Positions 1 to 9,039 are shown, numbered from the stretch's first letter. The stretch: 64,000 nt of DNA from JAQCEJ01 sp046160425 (GCA_046160425.1 JBJXGP010000363.1:1-64000), one strand, 5' to 3'. The notes: generated by a model from the sequence alone, not told the origin. A program made the numbers and translations.

Positions 1-52
1 CTACCGCTTCGCGTCTGAATTCCAGCGTATACGACCGTCGTGAACCACTCAT
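1..52 (-). CDS. IS3-family transposase OrfA, N-terminus (partial)
   Basis: The minus strand from an ATG at 50-52 reads MSGSRRSYTLEFRREAV and then leaves the window. This matches the start of the small helix-turn-helix protein (OrfA) of IS3-type insertion sequences, which typically begins with a basic stretch followed by a Y-T-x-E-F-[RK]-x-E-A-V motif. OrfA binds the ends of the element and is made together with a frameshifted OrfAB transposase. Only 17 codons are visible, so the subgroup and whether the element is intact cannot be told. Confidence 0.7.
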   Translation of the reverse strand, partial: MSGSRRSYTLEFRREAV

Positions 53-92
53 GATGTCTGCTCCTTGTCTCAGAGTTTACACTCTTCTCAAG

Positions 93-117
93 GCGCCCAC
101 CATTTGTGGGTAAGTCC
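93..117 (-). repeat. Candidate terminal inverted repeat of the IS element
   Basis: About 40 bp upstream of the OrfA start, the minus strand begins TGGACTTACCCACAAATGG and continues GTGGGCG. Starting with TG, sitting just upstream of orfA and containing a small CCCAC/GTGGG palindrome fit an IS3-type end. The partner repeat is outside the window, so this is a guess from position and form. I see nothing else between 118 and 210. Confidence 0.3.
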
Positions 118-210
118 AGATCCCAACATGTACGCCCCACAGAGCGCAGCGGCATCGAGAGGTATTTCAGCAAACACGCGACGAAGGTCCAGACATCGTC
201 TCAGACACAA

Positions 211-1365
211 TCACTCTTTCGGTTCCGCCAAAAACTCTTTCTTGTCGAAAGCGCATAAGAACGCCTTGCTGACTTTGTTCTCGTGCTGGCTATAGTATGC
301 ACAGAGAATCTCCGTCGGCGTTTCGACCAGATGCGGGTAAGAGCAATCCCCCATGCTCTCCATGACGGCCCATTCCTTGAGTTCACGGTCTTTCGTCCAG
401 CGGTAAATTGTTGAGTATGCTTTGCGGCCGTCGAAGATTTTCGGGTTCGCCAACACCCGCTTGTCGTCGCCGCGGTATAAGGCGCGAGAGCCGACGAAGG
501 TCTGGCCTGCGATCTCGAAGAAGTGCTCCCCCTCGGCGATCACAGGGCGCTCGGAGATGCTCCATTCCTGGTACGGCGGCTTCGCGACGGCGACGTTGCT
601 CGTCGTGCCGTACTTACGGCGGATGAGAACTGTCAGCGTGCCGTCGGCATCGAATTTCAGCGTCGATTCGCTGGCGTTGTCATACGGGGCAACGAGCGAC
701 ACGAATTTCCAATCGATGCCGTTTTCGGAATTGATCAGATGAATCTGCCGTTCGCTCGATTTCCCGACGTGAGGAATCGCATGCGGCGGACACCAGAACA
801 TCTTCGTCGCAGGGTCGTACATCGCACCCCAGAAATAGAACGGCGGCTTGTAGCAGTTTTGCGGTTCGCTCCAAGTGACTCCGTCATCTGTCGTGCGGAC
901 CTGAATCTGCCGCTCGCCGTTGAAGTCGTAGCAATAGAGCGTCTCGCCGACGGGAAGAAATTCAGGAGTCCCCTGAAACTTAGCCGGATCGTTCGGCGGG
1001 CAACTTGCGACTTCGGTCCAGGTTATTCCTTCGTCGGAACTGCGATACGTCTTCAGCTTATCGGTCGCTTCGAAGCGTTTGTAGCGGTGAGCATCGCCGT
1101 GATAGAAGACGAAGTAGATGTCTCCCTTGAAGCGAAACATCGAGGGCCAACCGCCGAGGTCGGTCATGGCCCGCGTCCATTTCGGCCGCAGCACCCCCTT
1201 GACGCCGTCAGAGGTGATGACCTCGAGCGACCGTTCGGCCTGGCGATACTCGCCGATTTTGGGGAAACCTTCAAACGTCGGTTCGTCGTCTGCGAACGCA
1301 ATAAGCGGAATACTTACAGAAGTGATGAGAGCAAAAGCGAACCGCAGTTGTCGAGTGATTTTCAT
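211..1365 (-). CDS. Secreted sialidase-like (BNR/Asp-box) protein
   Basis: The 384-residue product starts with a signal peptide (MKITRQLRFAFALITSV, then a cleavable AFA-DD site). The mature part carries three Asp-box-like motifs of the six-bladed sialidase fold: SSDEGITW, TTDDGVTW and a degenerate SENGIDW. Such proteins are usually exported glycan-binding or exo-glycosidase-like enzymes; the substrate cannot be read here and I did not identify the sialidase arginine triad. The ATG at 1363-1365 is chosen because a GGAGAT ribosome site lies just upstream and the signal peptide starts there; a reading frame extends further upstream without a better start. Confidence 0.75.
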   Translation of the reverse strand: MKITRQLRFAFALITSVSIPLIAFADDEPTFEGFPKIGEYRQAERSLEVITSDGVKGVLRPKWTRAMTDLGGWPSMFRFKGDIYFVFYHGDAHRYKRFEATDKLKTYRSSDEGITWTEVASCPPNDPAKFQGTPEFLPVGETLYCYDFNGERQIQVRTTDDGVTWSEPQNCYKPPFYFWGAMYDPATKMFWCPPHAIPHVGKSSERQIHLINSENGIDWKFVSLVAPYDNASESTLKFDADGTLTVLIRRKYGTTSNVAVAKPPYQEWSISERPVIAEGEHFFEIAGQTFVGSRALYRGDDKRVLANPKIFDGRKAYSTIYRWTKDRELKEWAVMESMGDCSYPHLVETPTEILCAYYSQHENKVSKAFLCAFDKKEFLAEPKE

Positions 1366-1447
1366 GTGATATCTCCGGACTTGAATTACAAAAAGTTCAT
1401 CGGAGATATTGTACAATCATAACCGGCGAAACAGTATAGCCGATGGG

Positions 1448-2713
1448 TTACGTCAATGGCTTCTGTTTGTCGGGGATGTCAGGCTTCTTTGCCGGGGATG
1501 ATTTCGTGTCCGATTCAGATTTCGCCGGTTTCAGGCGATACGTGAATCCGCCGAGCAGTTTCCCCTCGCGGCCGCGATGGCATTGCAGACATTCATCGAC
1601 CGCGCGAATCGCTCCGACCATCCGCAGGCCGAGTTGATCCTCGGCGACGATCAGGTCTTCGCCCTGTTCGAGGCGTGAGATTGCCTGTTGTTCGAACTCA
1701 TCGAGTTTACGCGTGGGTGCTGAATCGGACTTCAGTTCATCCATGCTCGGCAGGTTGTCTGAGAGATATGCCGCGGGGGGAGTGTGTTTGAGCAGACTGA
1801 TGAGTTCCAATCTGGCAATGTCGTAGGACATTTTTGAATCGCGATCTTTGCTCGCCCATTGCGGAGGAGTCCGAAACCCGTGCGATTGAAACCCGATCAT
1901 CTGTCGGCGTTCGCGATCGACGTATCCGAAGCCGGAGGCATTGGCGAAGTTGACGATTTGATCGACATGGAACGCAATGGCATTCTTTTGAGCGAGTGGA
2001 TTCGAATGCTCGGCACCGATCACGCTTTCATCCGCGAACACCAGTTCCTGTGGCGGCGATGCGAGAGGATCGTATGGGGGGGGAGTCCATTCGGGTTGTT
2101 TAACCGGCCCCGGGGAGGGGAGATCGATGAATTCTTTTCGCGGACGGATATCCCCCATGCGCCCGACACCGAACCCGTTGGCGACCTGAAATTCCGAGAC
2201 GGTCCCCTGGTGAAGGCTCATCAGCGTGCTCAACCCGCGCGTTCTGCGCTTCGATTCCCAGTTGGGTTGACTCCAGACTTCCGACTCCGTTTGTATCAGC
2301 AGTTCGCTCCTCGCGTCAGGGGCATCGGCGGTCGATGTCCGCTCGTCGTCCACATTTGGTATTTCCGTTTCGTACGGTAATCGCGAATCAATCGCCTGTG
2401 GCTGATAGGTTGCTTTCAATTCTTGCATCTCAGGGATTTGCTTGATGACGTCAGACCATCCCAGAGAATTCAGCAAAACCAGAATGAGAGCATGACAGAG
2501 AACGTAGTTTCTCCATCGCACGTTCGCCGTCTTGCACGCAATGGCAATTAAGAAGGCGAAAAACCACGCGGCAATCAGAGGGGGGAACATCGTGAGCAGG
2601 ATCAGCAAGCCGAGAAAACCATACACGGCCGTCATCGACACCGGTTCCGTCAGATAGATCACACTCACGATTCCCAGAAGGATAAGGCTGACGACGGCGA
2701 AGAATATGAGCAT
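1448..2713 (-). CDS. Membrane-anchored protein with one CxxCH haem site
   Basis: The 421-residue product has about three hydrophobic helices in the first 100 residues, then a long hydrophilic region. Near the C-terminus is a single CLQCH motif (residues 375-379), the covalent c-type haem attachment signature, followed by a Lys/Pro/Ser-rich tail. The surrounding sequence (an 'E-[ED]-Q-L-G-L-R-x-V-G-A-I-R' stretch leading into C-x-x-C-H) suggests a periplasmic haem-binding domain. A good AGGAG site precedes the ATG. I do not recognise a named family; electron transfer or redox sensing is an inference from the haem motif only. Confidence 0.65.
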   Translation of the reverse strand: MLIFFAVVSLILLGIVSVIYLTEPVSMTAVYGFLGLLILLTMFPPLIAAWFFAFLIAIACKTANVRWRNYVLCHALILVLLNSLGWSDVIKQIPEMQELKATYQPQAIDSRLPYETEIPNVDDERTSTADAPDARSELLIQTESEVWSQPNWESKRRTRGLSTLMSLHQGTVSEFQVANGFGVGRMGDIRPRKEFIDLPSPGPVKQPEWTPPPYDPLASPPQELVFADESVIGAEHSNPLAQKNAIAFHVDQIVNFANASGFGYVDRERRQMIGFQSHGFRTPPQWASKDRDSKMSYDIARLELISLLKHTPPAAYLSDNLPSMDELKSDSAPTRKLDEFEQQAISRLEQGEDLIVAEDQLGLRMVGAIRAVDECLQCHRGREGKLLGGFTYRLKPAKSESDTKSSPAKKPDIPDKQKPLT

Positions 2714-2897
2714 GATCCGGCTCCTATTGTCCGAGGTGATGTGGTCCGCAAACCGACGTGATGTGATTCTTGATGTGAGCTTACCAATTCATACGCCATG
2801 ACCAGGGTTAGCGTTGAATAAATGAGAAATAAATTATTCGTGTTGGAGAAAATTGTCCGGGGAAGCAGATGCAGTTGTTGTGAACAAAAACCGCTTG

Positions 2898-3314
2898 TCA
2901 GGGAATCAATACCGCCATCAATTCTGCGGCGGTCACAATTTCTATCTCATGGTATCGTCTCAACGCCAATAGGTGCCGGTCGCCGGAAACGATGAATCTG
3001 GCCTCGGCGGTCATCGCGCAGGCAATAACCGCATCGTCATCCGGATCATCAATGATGATTGGTTCGACTGCATCAGGAACGATAACGCGGGCAAGCGAAG
3101 CATAGCCAAGCACCAATTCCCGTGCTGATGTATTCGCTGTCGCAAGATGTTTCGCAAACTTGGTGCGATCCAGAACTTCTTCCAACTCAGCGAGAAGCGC
3201 ATAACTCGTAAAGAGTTCAATTCGGCCTTCGCGAGCTGCATCCAAAATCGCTCTTGGTGGGCCACGCCAGAACAACCCCGAGATGATGACGTTGGAATCA
3301 GCGATCACTCGCAT
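2898..3314 (-). CDS. PIN-domain toxin (VapC-like, PIN_3 type)
   Basis: A 138-residue PIN-domain protein. Acidic active-site positions typical of these Mg-dependent RNases are visible: D6 in IADSN, an E in LAELEEVL, the DDPDDDAV cluster and D in VSGDRHLL. Such toxins cleave RNA when released from their antitoxin. The gene overlaps the upstream antitoxin by 17 bp on the same strand, the usual toxin-antitoxin arrangement with translational coupling. It sits among housekeeping-type genes, so it is probably a small horizontally acquired module. Confidence 0.85.
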   Translation of the reverse strand: MRVIADSNVIISGLFWRGPPRAILDAAREGRIELFTSYALLAELEEVLDRTKFAKHLATANTSARELVLGYASLARVIVPDAVEPIIIDDPDDDAVIACAMTAEARFIVSGDRHLLALRRYHEIEIVTAAELMAVLIP

Positions 3315-3552
3315 TCGTCGAACGCCTTTGCTCGCGAGCCACCCTGATTTCAGATTCGATTTCGGCTTCGCTCAGCATCGGTGAATCCACGGACGAAAGT
3401 CGATCGGCAGACTCAAACAAATGATCGACGCGGCGTCGACGCAACTCGGCTCGCAAGAGTTCCTCGACCGACTCGGGTGTCAATAAACCGTTCGCCGTGG
3501 CTTCGCGCGCAAGTTGATCGGAAATGACAAGGGTAATCTCTATCGAAGACAT
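3298..3552 (-). CDS. Antitoxin of the PIN toxin pair
   Basis: An 84-residue acidic/basic mixed protein from the ATG at 3550-3552, which is preceded by GGAG at an 8-nt spacing; an in-frame ATG seven codons earlier has no better site. The N-terminus (SSIEITLVISDQLAREA) resembles the strand-helix part of ribbon-helix-helix type antitoxins, and the C-terminal half is a charged helix likely to wrap the toxin. Its role is mainly inferred from the 17-bp overlap with the PIN gene. Such antitoxins usually repress their own promoter, which would lie in 3553-3640. Confidence 0.7.
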   Translation of the reverse strand: MSSIEITLVISDQLAREATANGLLTPESVEELLRAELRRRRVDHLFESADRLSSVDSPMLSEAEIESEIRVAREQRRSTNASDR

Positions 3553-3643
3553 ATTCGATTCTCCAAGGTCCAAATTCGGGCCTATCTTATATTGTACAGG
3601 AAGTTACTCGTGAAGCAATTGGAGGATTTTATGAACTGAGGAT

Positions 3644-3661
3644 GGTGGGACAAAACCCACC
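3644..3661. terminator. GGTGGG hairpin between DUF1802 gene and TA pair
   Basis: GGTGGG (3644-3649) and CCCACC (3656-3661) form a 6-bp stem around ACAAAA. It lies downstream of the DUF1802 gene and upstream of the antitoxin. There is no U-run, so it may be a short palindromic repeat rather than a true terminator; compare the hairpins at 5777, 31655 and 35859. Confidence 0.4.
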
Positions 3662-3684
3662 CGACGCGCACTCGCTTCCAACGA

Positions 3685-4257
3685 TTACGTTTCAAACAAT
3701 ATCCGCCGCACTGCGTCTCGTAGTTCTGCAAAATCTTCATCGCTCAATACGGGTATGAGACCCGCCGTTGAAAACGCATCCGGCAGCTCCACCCAGCTCT
3801 TGCAGCCTGCCATTGTGGCCGTTTCCGTCACGTCGAATGGTTCAGCCAAACGGTAGACGCGAGCGACGATCACAAAGACGCCAGGCTGGCGATAATGGAA
3901 TCGCTGCTCGACCGTTTTTTCGGAGAGAATGTGCAGCCCCGCAAGTCGATGGAGACAATCCAGGTCGGCCAATTCATGCACGTCGCTGACGGTGCAGTAT
4001 AACGAGATCGGAACCTGATTCGCCGGTGGAGCGTTGTCGCGGGTCGCTTCCCAATAAGGTTTCGCTGAAGGAACGATCGCCTCGTCCCCTTGATGAAACT
4101 GCGTGGGGTACAACCAGAACTCATCGTGGTTGATGCGAAACCCGTCGCGGCCTTCGCTGATGCCTCCCTTGCGAATGAACAACGTCTGCGCCCCCGCCCT
4201 CAGTGCCTGGCAGACAACGGCCCACTCTTTGAAGGCGATGTGATTTGATGTTTTCAT
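3685..4257 (-). CDS. DUF1802 family protein
   Basis: A 190-residue soluble protein. The start (FKEWAVVCQALRAGAQTLFI, followed by RKGGISEGRDGF and a FWLYPTQFHQ motif) is the pattern I know for DUF1802, a bacterial family of unknown function often found near mobile or defence-like genes. No membrane segment or signal peptide is visible. The ATG at 4255-4257 is chosen because the family motif starts a few residues after it. No catalytic function can be assigned. Confidence 0.75.
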   Translation of the reverse strand: MKTSNHIAFKEWAVVCQALRAGAQTLFIRKGGISEGRDGFRINHDEFWLYPTQFHQGDEAIVPSAKPYWEATRDNAPPANQVPISLYCTVSDVHELADLDCLHRLAGLHILSEKTVEQRFHYRQPGVFVIVARVYRLAEPFDVTETATMAGCKSWVELPDAFSTAGLIPVLSDEDFAELRDAVRRILFET

Positions 4258-4340
4258 GAGGGAACGCGCTCCGCTGCGGAAACCCTTCGCGTCGCGGCTA
4301 ACCGAATTATTTTTGACTCCCGATCTCCCCATCGTTCAAA

Positions 4341-5717
4341 CTACTGCTCCACATTCCCTTGCACGACGGCTGTATCCGGCGCCACATCGAGCAATTGCCC
4401 GCTCGCTCCCGACACGATGTTGCCTTGAATGAGGTTCCCTTTGCTCGCACCCCGCACGCGGACTGCTTGCAGCATTTTCGCGGGTGTCCGTCGATCGATG
4501 ATCGTGTTGCCTTGGACCTGGCATTGTTCGCAGTCGATGAGGTCGATGCCGCGAACGTTGCTATCGAGCAGAATGCATTGACTGACGGTGATCGCTTTCG
4601 AGCGGACGACGGAAATCGCTCCTCCTTCATCGGCGGTCCCGGAGGCGATGCGTTCTCCCGATAAACTGCTGAGGATGCAATTGTCGCAACCGACGAGCTT
4701 GATTCCATCGCTCGTCGGCCAATCGTCGTCGGTTCTCCAGGCAATCGTATTGGCCGAGCAAATCAGACTCGTGCAATTCTCGGCATACATCGACAGGTCT
4801 CGCGAATCGTAAATCGTATTGCCGGTCACGGTGATGCGGCGCACGTGGCGGAGGTCGAGTCCACGGTTCTGGCTGCCGATCACGTTGCCGGTGATCGTAA
4901 TCAACCAGGCTCCCGTGAGAGAAAGTTCCGGTGGACCCCAGATGCGGATGTTCGCCCCACCCGGCTGCACGGTCGCCTGGATCGTGTTGCTGCAAATCGA
5001 CACCTCGCTGATCGAACCGTTGGGCGACTCGAACCAGATTTCTCCACCCGTCGGTTCGCCGTTGGGTGAGGCATCGAGTCCCGGGCGGTTATTGTATTCG
5101 ATATCGTTGCCGGTGATGTGGAAGTTATGCACGTCGCCGTCGAGAGTCTTGATGCCGCCTCGTTTGTTATAGCTGATATGATTGCCGTGAATGATCGCCT
5201 GATGCAGATTGCAGCGATCGAAGAAGACGCCGTATTCGTGGTTATCGTAGATGTGCGAATCGGCGAGCAGAAAGTTTCGGTTGCGTTCGACGAGGTGAAT
5301 GCCGATGCGGCATTTACGGATGAGCACCTGCGTGATTGTGGTCTGAATCGTTTTGCGAAGTTCGATACCGACCGCCTCGGGATGCTCGCCGAGAATTTCG
5401 ACGCCGCTGATCGTCGGGAAGCGTTCGTTCTGCCATGTGTGATCCTTGACGGATTCAGGAACGGCGGTCCCCTGATGATCGCCGAGCAGCCGGATCGCCG
5501 GCCCCGGCCCGGCCATGATGATCCGCGAAGCTCCGCCGGTACCGCGCACCGCAGCGTATCCCTGCTTCGTCATGTCGATGACCAGCGACTGGTTAATGCG
5601 GTACGTTCCCTTATGCAAATCGAGAATACCGTCACCGGCATCGAGTGCATGTTGCAGCGTTGCGGTATCGTCCGCCACACCATCGCCTTGTGCGCCGAAA
5701 TGAAATGCGTTGGCCAT
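4341..5717 (-). CDS. Right-handed beta-helix protein (pectate-lyase-like)
   Basis: A 458-residue protein starting MANAFHFGAQGDGVADDT, the N-terminal strand typical of pectate-lyase-superfamily (GH28/phage tailspike-like) beta-helices. The rest is a run of short repeats of the form 'I-x-G-N-x-I' and 'I-x-x-N-x-I', each one coil of a parallel beta-helix that usually binds or cleaves polysaccharide. No signal peptide is seen at this start; an upstream in-frame region to 5792 would not add one. The substrate and catalytic residues cannot be identified. It follows the asparagine synthase gene on the same strand. Confidence 0.75.
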   Translation of the reverse strand: MANAFHFGAQGDGVADDTATLQHALDAGDGILDLHKGTYRINQSLVIDMTKQGYAAVRGTGGASRIIMAGPGPAIRLLGDHQGTAVPESVKDHTWQNERFPTISGVEILGEHPEAVGIELRKTIQTTITQVLIRKCRIGIHLVERNRNFLLADSHIYDNHEYGVFFDRCNLHQAIIHGNHISYNKRGGIKTLDGDVHNFHITGNDIEYNNRPGLDASPNGEPTGGEIWFESPNGSISEVSICSNTIQATVQPGGANIRIWGPPELSLTGAWLITITGNVIGSQNRGLDLRHVRRITVTGNTIYDSRDLSMYAENCTSLICSANTIAWRTDDDWPTSDGIKLVGCDNCILSSLSGERIASGTADEGGAISVVRSKAITVSQCILLDSNVRGIDLIDCEQCQVQGNTIIDRRTPAKMLQAVRVRGASKGNLIQGNIVSGASGQLLDVAPDTAVVQGNVEQ

Positions 5718-5776
5718 GTTGTGCTTTCTTTGTTGCTGATTCGCGTATAAGGCGCTCGCTCGATTGGGAAAAAGAC

Positions 5777-5793
5777 GGTGGGCGTAGCCCACC
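5777..5793. terminator. GGTGGGC-GTA-GCCCACC hairpin after asnB
   Basis: A perfect 7-bp stem with a 3-nt loop begins directly after the asnB stop codon (minus strand) and before the beta-helix gene. No U-run follows on the minus strand. This GGTGGGC-type palindrome is a dispersed repeat form in other bacteria; here it may act as a transcript end or processing site. Confidence 0.45.
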
Positions 5794-7734
5794 CTACGAA
5801 GATTGGTGCTCCAGCCAGGCTTGAAACATGAGAATGTCCCACAGGTAATAGTGCCAGCTTTCGGTCCCCGAGAGGTGGCGTTGCCACTTGTCGCGGATCG
5901 GTTGCGGATGAAAATAACCTTCGCGCTTCAGGCGTTCTTCTGAAAGGAGTTCCTCGGCCCATTCCTTGAGCGGACCTCGCAACCAATCGTCGATGGGAAT
6001 TCCGAAACCGGTCTTGGGTCGGTCGAAAAGCGCCCGCGGAACATAACGGTCGAGCACTTGCCGTAGAATCCATTTGGTCTGTCCATCGCGCACTTTCAAA
6101 TCGAGCGGGAGACTCCAGAGGTGTTCGACAACGCGGTAATCGAGCAATGGCACGCGGGCTTCCAGCCCGACCGACATGCTCGCACGATCGACTTTCACAA
6201 GGATGTCATCGGGGAGGTAGGTCAAGGTATCGGTGAGCATCATCTCTTCCAGAAACGAATCGCAACACTCGTCAACGTTCGTGCCGGTCAGTTCCGCAAA
6301 TCGAGGGACATTCAGCGGTTGATCGTGTGCGATGACGATCTGCTCTGGATATTTCCAATGCGAATTCAACAGATCATACATGTCAGAACGATCAGCAAGC
6401 TCCAGAAAATCGGCAAGCGTATTCGCTTTTCGTCGCATGACACCAGGTTTGTGGCGCGGAAACATCGTTCTTATACCCGATGCCACAAAACGTCTCATAG
6501 GTCCGGGGAGCCAACCCCATTGCTTCCAGAGCCGCGTCATATATCCGTAGCGGTCGTAACCGCCGCAGAGTTCGTCTCCGCCATCCCCCGACAGACTGAC
6601 GGTCACCGACCGGCGAGCAAGTTGAGAGACGAGCCATGTCGGAATCTGAGACGAATCGCCGAACGGTTCATCGAACATTTGCGGCAGGCGGGGGATCACA
6701 TCGCGGGCTTCCTTTGGCGTGACGATCCACTCGGTGTGATCGGTCCCCAAGTGCCGTGCGACAGCGCGGGCGGCATCGGCTTCGTTGTATTTGGTCTCTG
6801 CATAGCCAATCGAAAATGTCTTGACAGGACTCTTGCTGACCGACTGCATCAGGCTGACGACGAGTGAAGAATCGATCCCGCCGGAGAGAAACGCCCCCAG
6901 TGGAACATCGGCGATCATCCGTTTCTGAACGGCATCCTTCAGCAAGGTTTCAAGCCGGTCGACTTCTATTCGATCGTGCTGTTCACCGCCAATGCGTCTG
7001 CTGCGATCTGATCGTTTCTCCCGCACATAGGCCGCGAGATCCCAATATCGCTTCGGCGTATCGAGATTGTTAAGCTGCTCAGGCGAAATCGTCAACCACG
7101 AGCCGGCGGGAAGTTTATGGATCTGCCGATAAATCGAATGGGGAGCGGGAATATCATTGTGCTTGAGATACAGACACAACGCCGAGCGGTCGATCTCGCC
7201 GATGAAATGCGGATGAGTTTTTAATGCCTTAAGCTCCGACCCGAACAGGAGCGTTCCATTGCAGACGCCGTAGTAGAGCGGCTTGATGCCGAGCCGATCG
7301 CGAACCAGCGTCAATTTTCGTTCTTTTCGATCCCAGAGGGCGAACGCGAACATGCCGTTGGATCGCCGGATGGCCTCTTCGATTCCCCACGTCGCCACGG
7401 CTTCAAGTAATATTTCGGTATCCGAATGTCCGCGAAACTGCACGCCTTGTTGTTCGAGTTCTGCACGCATTTCGGGATGCGAGTAGATCTCACCGTTATA
7501 AACGAGAACGTAGCGTTCGTCGCGCGAGATCATCGGTTGATGACCGGTGGGAGAGAGATCGACGATCGACAGCCGGGTTTGTCCCAGGCCGATTCCCGCG
7601 GCGGCATCGACCCACGTGCCGCGATCGTCGGGTCCGCGATGATCCAAAGTCATTGCCATGCGCAGCGCGATTTCGTCGAGTTCTCCGGAGGAAAACCGCT
7701 GAGTCTGCGTCAGGAAACCGGCGATGCCGCACAT
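5794..7734 (-). CDS. asnB: Asparagine synthase (glutamine-hydrolysing)
   Basis: A 646-residue two-domain enzyme that makes asparagine from aspartate, ATP and glutamine-derived ammonia, or amidates a related substrate. The start is set at 7732-7734 so that the catalytic Cys becomes residue 2 (MCGIAGF) after Met removal. The N-terminal class II glutamine amidotransferase domain (about 2-180) is followed by the synthetase domain with the PP-loop SGGIDSS (284-290). AsnB homologues of this length in polysaccharide loci sometimes amidate sugars or exopolysaccharide precursors; the following beta-helix gene makes that possible but unproven. Confidence 0.93.
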   Translation of the reverse strand: MCGIAGFLTQTQRFSSGELDEIALRMAMTLDHRGPDDRGTWVDAAAGIGLGQTRLSIVDLSPTGHQPMISRDERYVLVYNGEIYSHPEMRAELEQQGVQFRGHSDTEILLEAVATWGIEEAIRRSNGMFAFALWDRKERKLTLVRDRLGIKPLYYGVCNGTLLFGSELKALKTHPHFIGEIDRSALCLYLKHNDIPAPHSIYRQIHKLPAGSWLTISPEQLNNLDTPKRYWDLAAYVREKRSDRSRRIGGEQHDRIEVDRLETLLKDAVQKRMIADVPLGAFLSGGIDSSLVVSLMQSVSKSPVKTFSIGYAETKYNEADAARAVARHLGTDHTEWIVTPKEARDVIPRLPQMFDEPFGDSSQIPTWLVSQLARRSVTVSLSGDGGDELCGGYDRYGYMTRLWKQWGWLPGPMRRFVASGIRTMFPRHKPGVMRRKANTLADFLELADRSDMYDLLNSHWKYPEQIVIAHDQPLNVPRFAELTGTNVDECCDSFLEEMMLTDTLTYLPDDILVKVDRASMSVGLEARVPLLDYRVVEHLWSLPLDLKVRDGQTKWILRQVLDRYVPRALFDRPKTGFGIPIDDWLRGPLKEWAEELLSEERLKREGYFHPQPIRDKWQRHLSGTESWHYYLWDILMFQAWLEHQSS

Positions 7735-8032
7735 AGGATCTTTGCAAAGCGGACAATGGATGAGATTTGTTACGGACAATGTACGTCATCGAGATCGCTA
7801 CAGATTATGTGATCGACCGGGGATACGCGAGCGAAAGCGGAGGAATTGCAAAATTTGCAATCCTATCGTGGGCAACTGCGTATGAATCGACTTGTCCAGA
7901 ATTGATCTCGCCCGGTTTTTCGTGATGTGTTATCGTCCATCCCCCCCGCAAATTGATCATCTCGTTTTGGCATGCCGTCCTCCTTCAATTCGTTCACCTC
8001 CACAATACGAATTTCGTATTTCCAGAGAAACT
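7735..8032. other. Divergent intergenic region asnB / EEP gene
   Basis: About 300 bp separate the divergent asnB and endonuclease/phosphatase-fold genes. I see no gene in it. It contains one clear palindrome (listed separately at 7845-7861) and a C-run near 7945. Promoters for both genes should lie here but no convincing -35/-10 pair was recognised. Confidence 0.6.
7845..7861. promoter_or_regulatory. Operator-like palindrome ATTGCAAA-A-TTTGCAAT
   Basis: A perfect 8-bp inverted repeat around a single A lies between the divergent asnB and EEP-fold genes. Its length and AT-rich symmetrical form suit a dimeric repressor or activator site. No regulator gene is adjacent, so the function is inferred from position and symmetry. 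Confidence 0.4.
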
Positions 8033-9034
8033 ATGCCTCGCAAATCGTCTCGCAAGTCCGAAAAGCATGTTCGTAAATTGTTGTCGGTGATTTTCTGTCT
8101 GATCATCGGACTGGTGATGTCGTTTTACGGCCTCGACCAGCACCAACAGAACAAGACGGACGAGTCTCTCCCCGACGATCCTCGTTTTTCCTCGGCGTCG
8201 ATCGATCTTCCCGTGATCCCGGACCGCATTCGGGTCGCCTCGTTCAACATTCAGGTTTTCGGGCAGAGCAAACTCAACAAGGCGCGAGTCATCCGCGTTC
8301 TCTCGCGACTGATCCATCAGTTCGATGTGGTCGCCGTGCAGGAAATTCGCTCGGATAGCCAGGATGTCGTCCCACGCTTTCTCTCGATCGTCAACCACGA
8401 CGGCGGAAACTACGACTACGTGATCAGCGACCGGCTGGGACGGACCACAAGCAAAGAGCAATATGCCTTCCTCTACAACGCCGACCGCATCGAAGTCGAT
8501 CGACAATCGCTCTCGACTCTGCACCAGTTCCAGAATCGGCTGCATCGCCCGCCGTTCGTCGCCAAATTTCACGTGCGAGGAACCGCCTCAAAACAACCTT
8601 TCACATTTACGCTGGTGAATCTTCATACCGATCCCGACGAGACTCGCAAAGAACTGAATGCACTCGATGATGTGATCGACTTCGTGCGTACCGCCGATCC
8701 TCAGGAGGACGACGTCATCTTACTGGGTGATCTCAACGTCGACCGGAAACATTTCGGCGAACTGGGGCAGATGCCTCACTTGCAGAGCGTGCCGATCTCC
8801 AAACCGACCAATACCCGGCAGACGGCACAATACGATCACATCACATTCGACGCATTGAGCACGACCGAATTCACCGGACGCGCGGATGTCTACGATCTGC
8901 CGGCTCGATTCGGTATGAGCATCGAAGAAACGCTGGAGGTTTCCGACCATCTGCCCATCTGGGCAGAATTCGACATCGAAGAACATCAAATCGAAAAATC
9001 GATCGCGCAACCGGCCGATCCGTTGCGGTTTTAA
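8033..9034 (+). CDS. Membrane-anchored endonuclease/exonuclease/phosphatase family protein
   Basis: A 333-residue protein with a basic N-terminus and one transmembrane helix (about residues 17-35), followed by an endonuclease/exonuclease/phosphatase (DNase I-like) fold. The family motifs are in order: RVASFNIQVFG, VVAVQEIRS (metal-binding Glu), LLGDLNVD (catalytic Asp-x-Asn) and SDHLPIWAEF (catalytic Asp-His). Substrates of the family range from DNA to phospholipids; an exported nuclease is the simplest guess. The ATG at 8033 is preferred because it opens the basic stretch before the membrane helix. It ends 5 bp from the convergent metallophosphoesterase gene. Confidence 0.8.
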   Translation: MPRKSSRKSEKHVRKLLSVIFCLIIGLVMSFYGLDQHQQNKTDESLPDDPRFSSASIDLPVIPDRIRVASFNIQVFGQSKLNKARVIRVLSRLIHQFDVVAVQEIRSDSQDVVPRFLSIVNHDGGNYDYVISDRLGRTTSKEQYAFLYNADRIEVDRQSLSTLHQFQNRLHRPPFVAKFHVRGTASKQPFTFTLVNLHTDPDETRKELNALDDVIDFVRTADPQEDDVILLGDLNVDRKHFGELGQMPHLQSVPISKPTNTRQTAQYDHITFDALSTTEFTGRADVYDLPARFGMSIEETLEVSDHLPIWAEFDIEEHQIEKSIAQPADPLRF

Positions 9035-9039
9035 CCCGT

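Noticed and set aside
523..1422. 299-codon plus-strand frame opposite the sialidase-like gene
   Set aside because: The minus strand has a signal peptide, ribosome site and Asp boxes; the plus frame does not.
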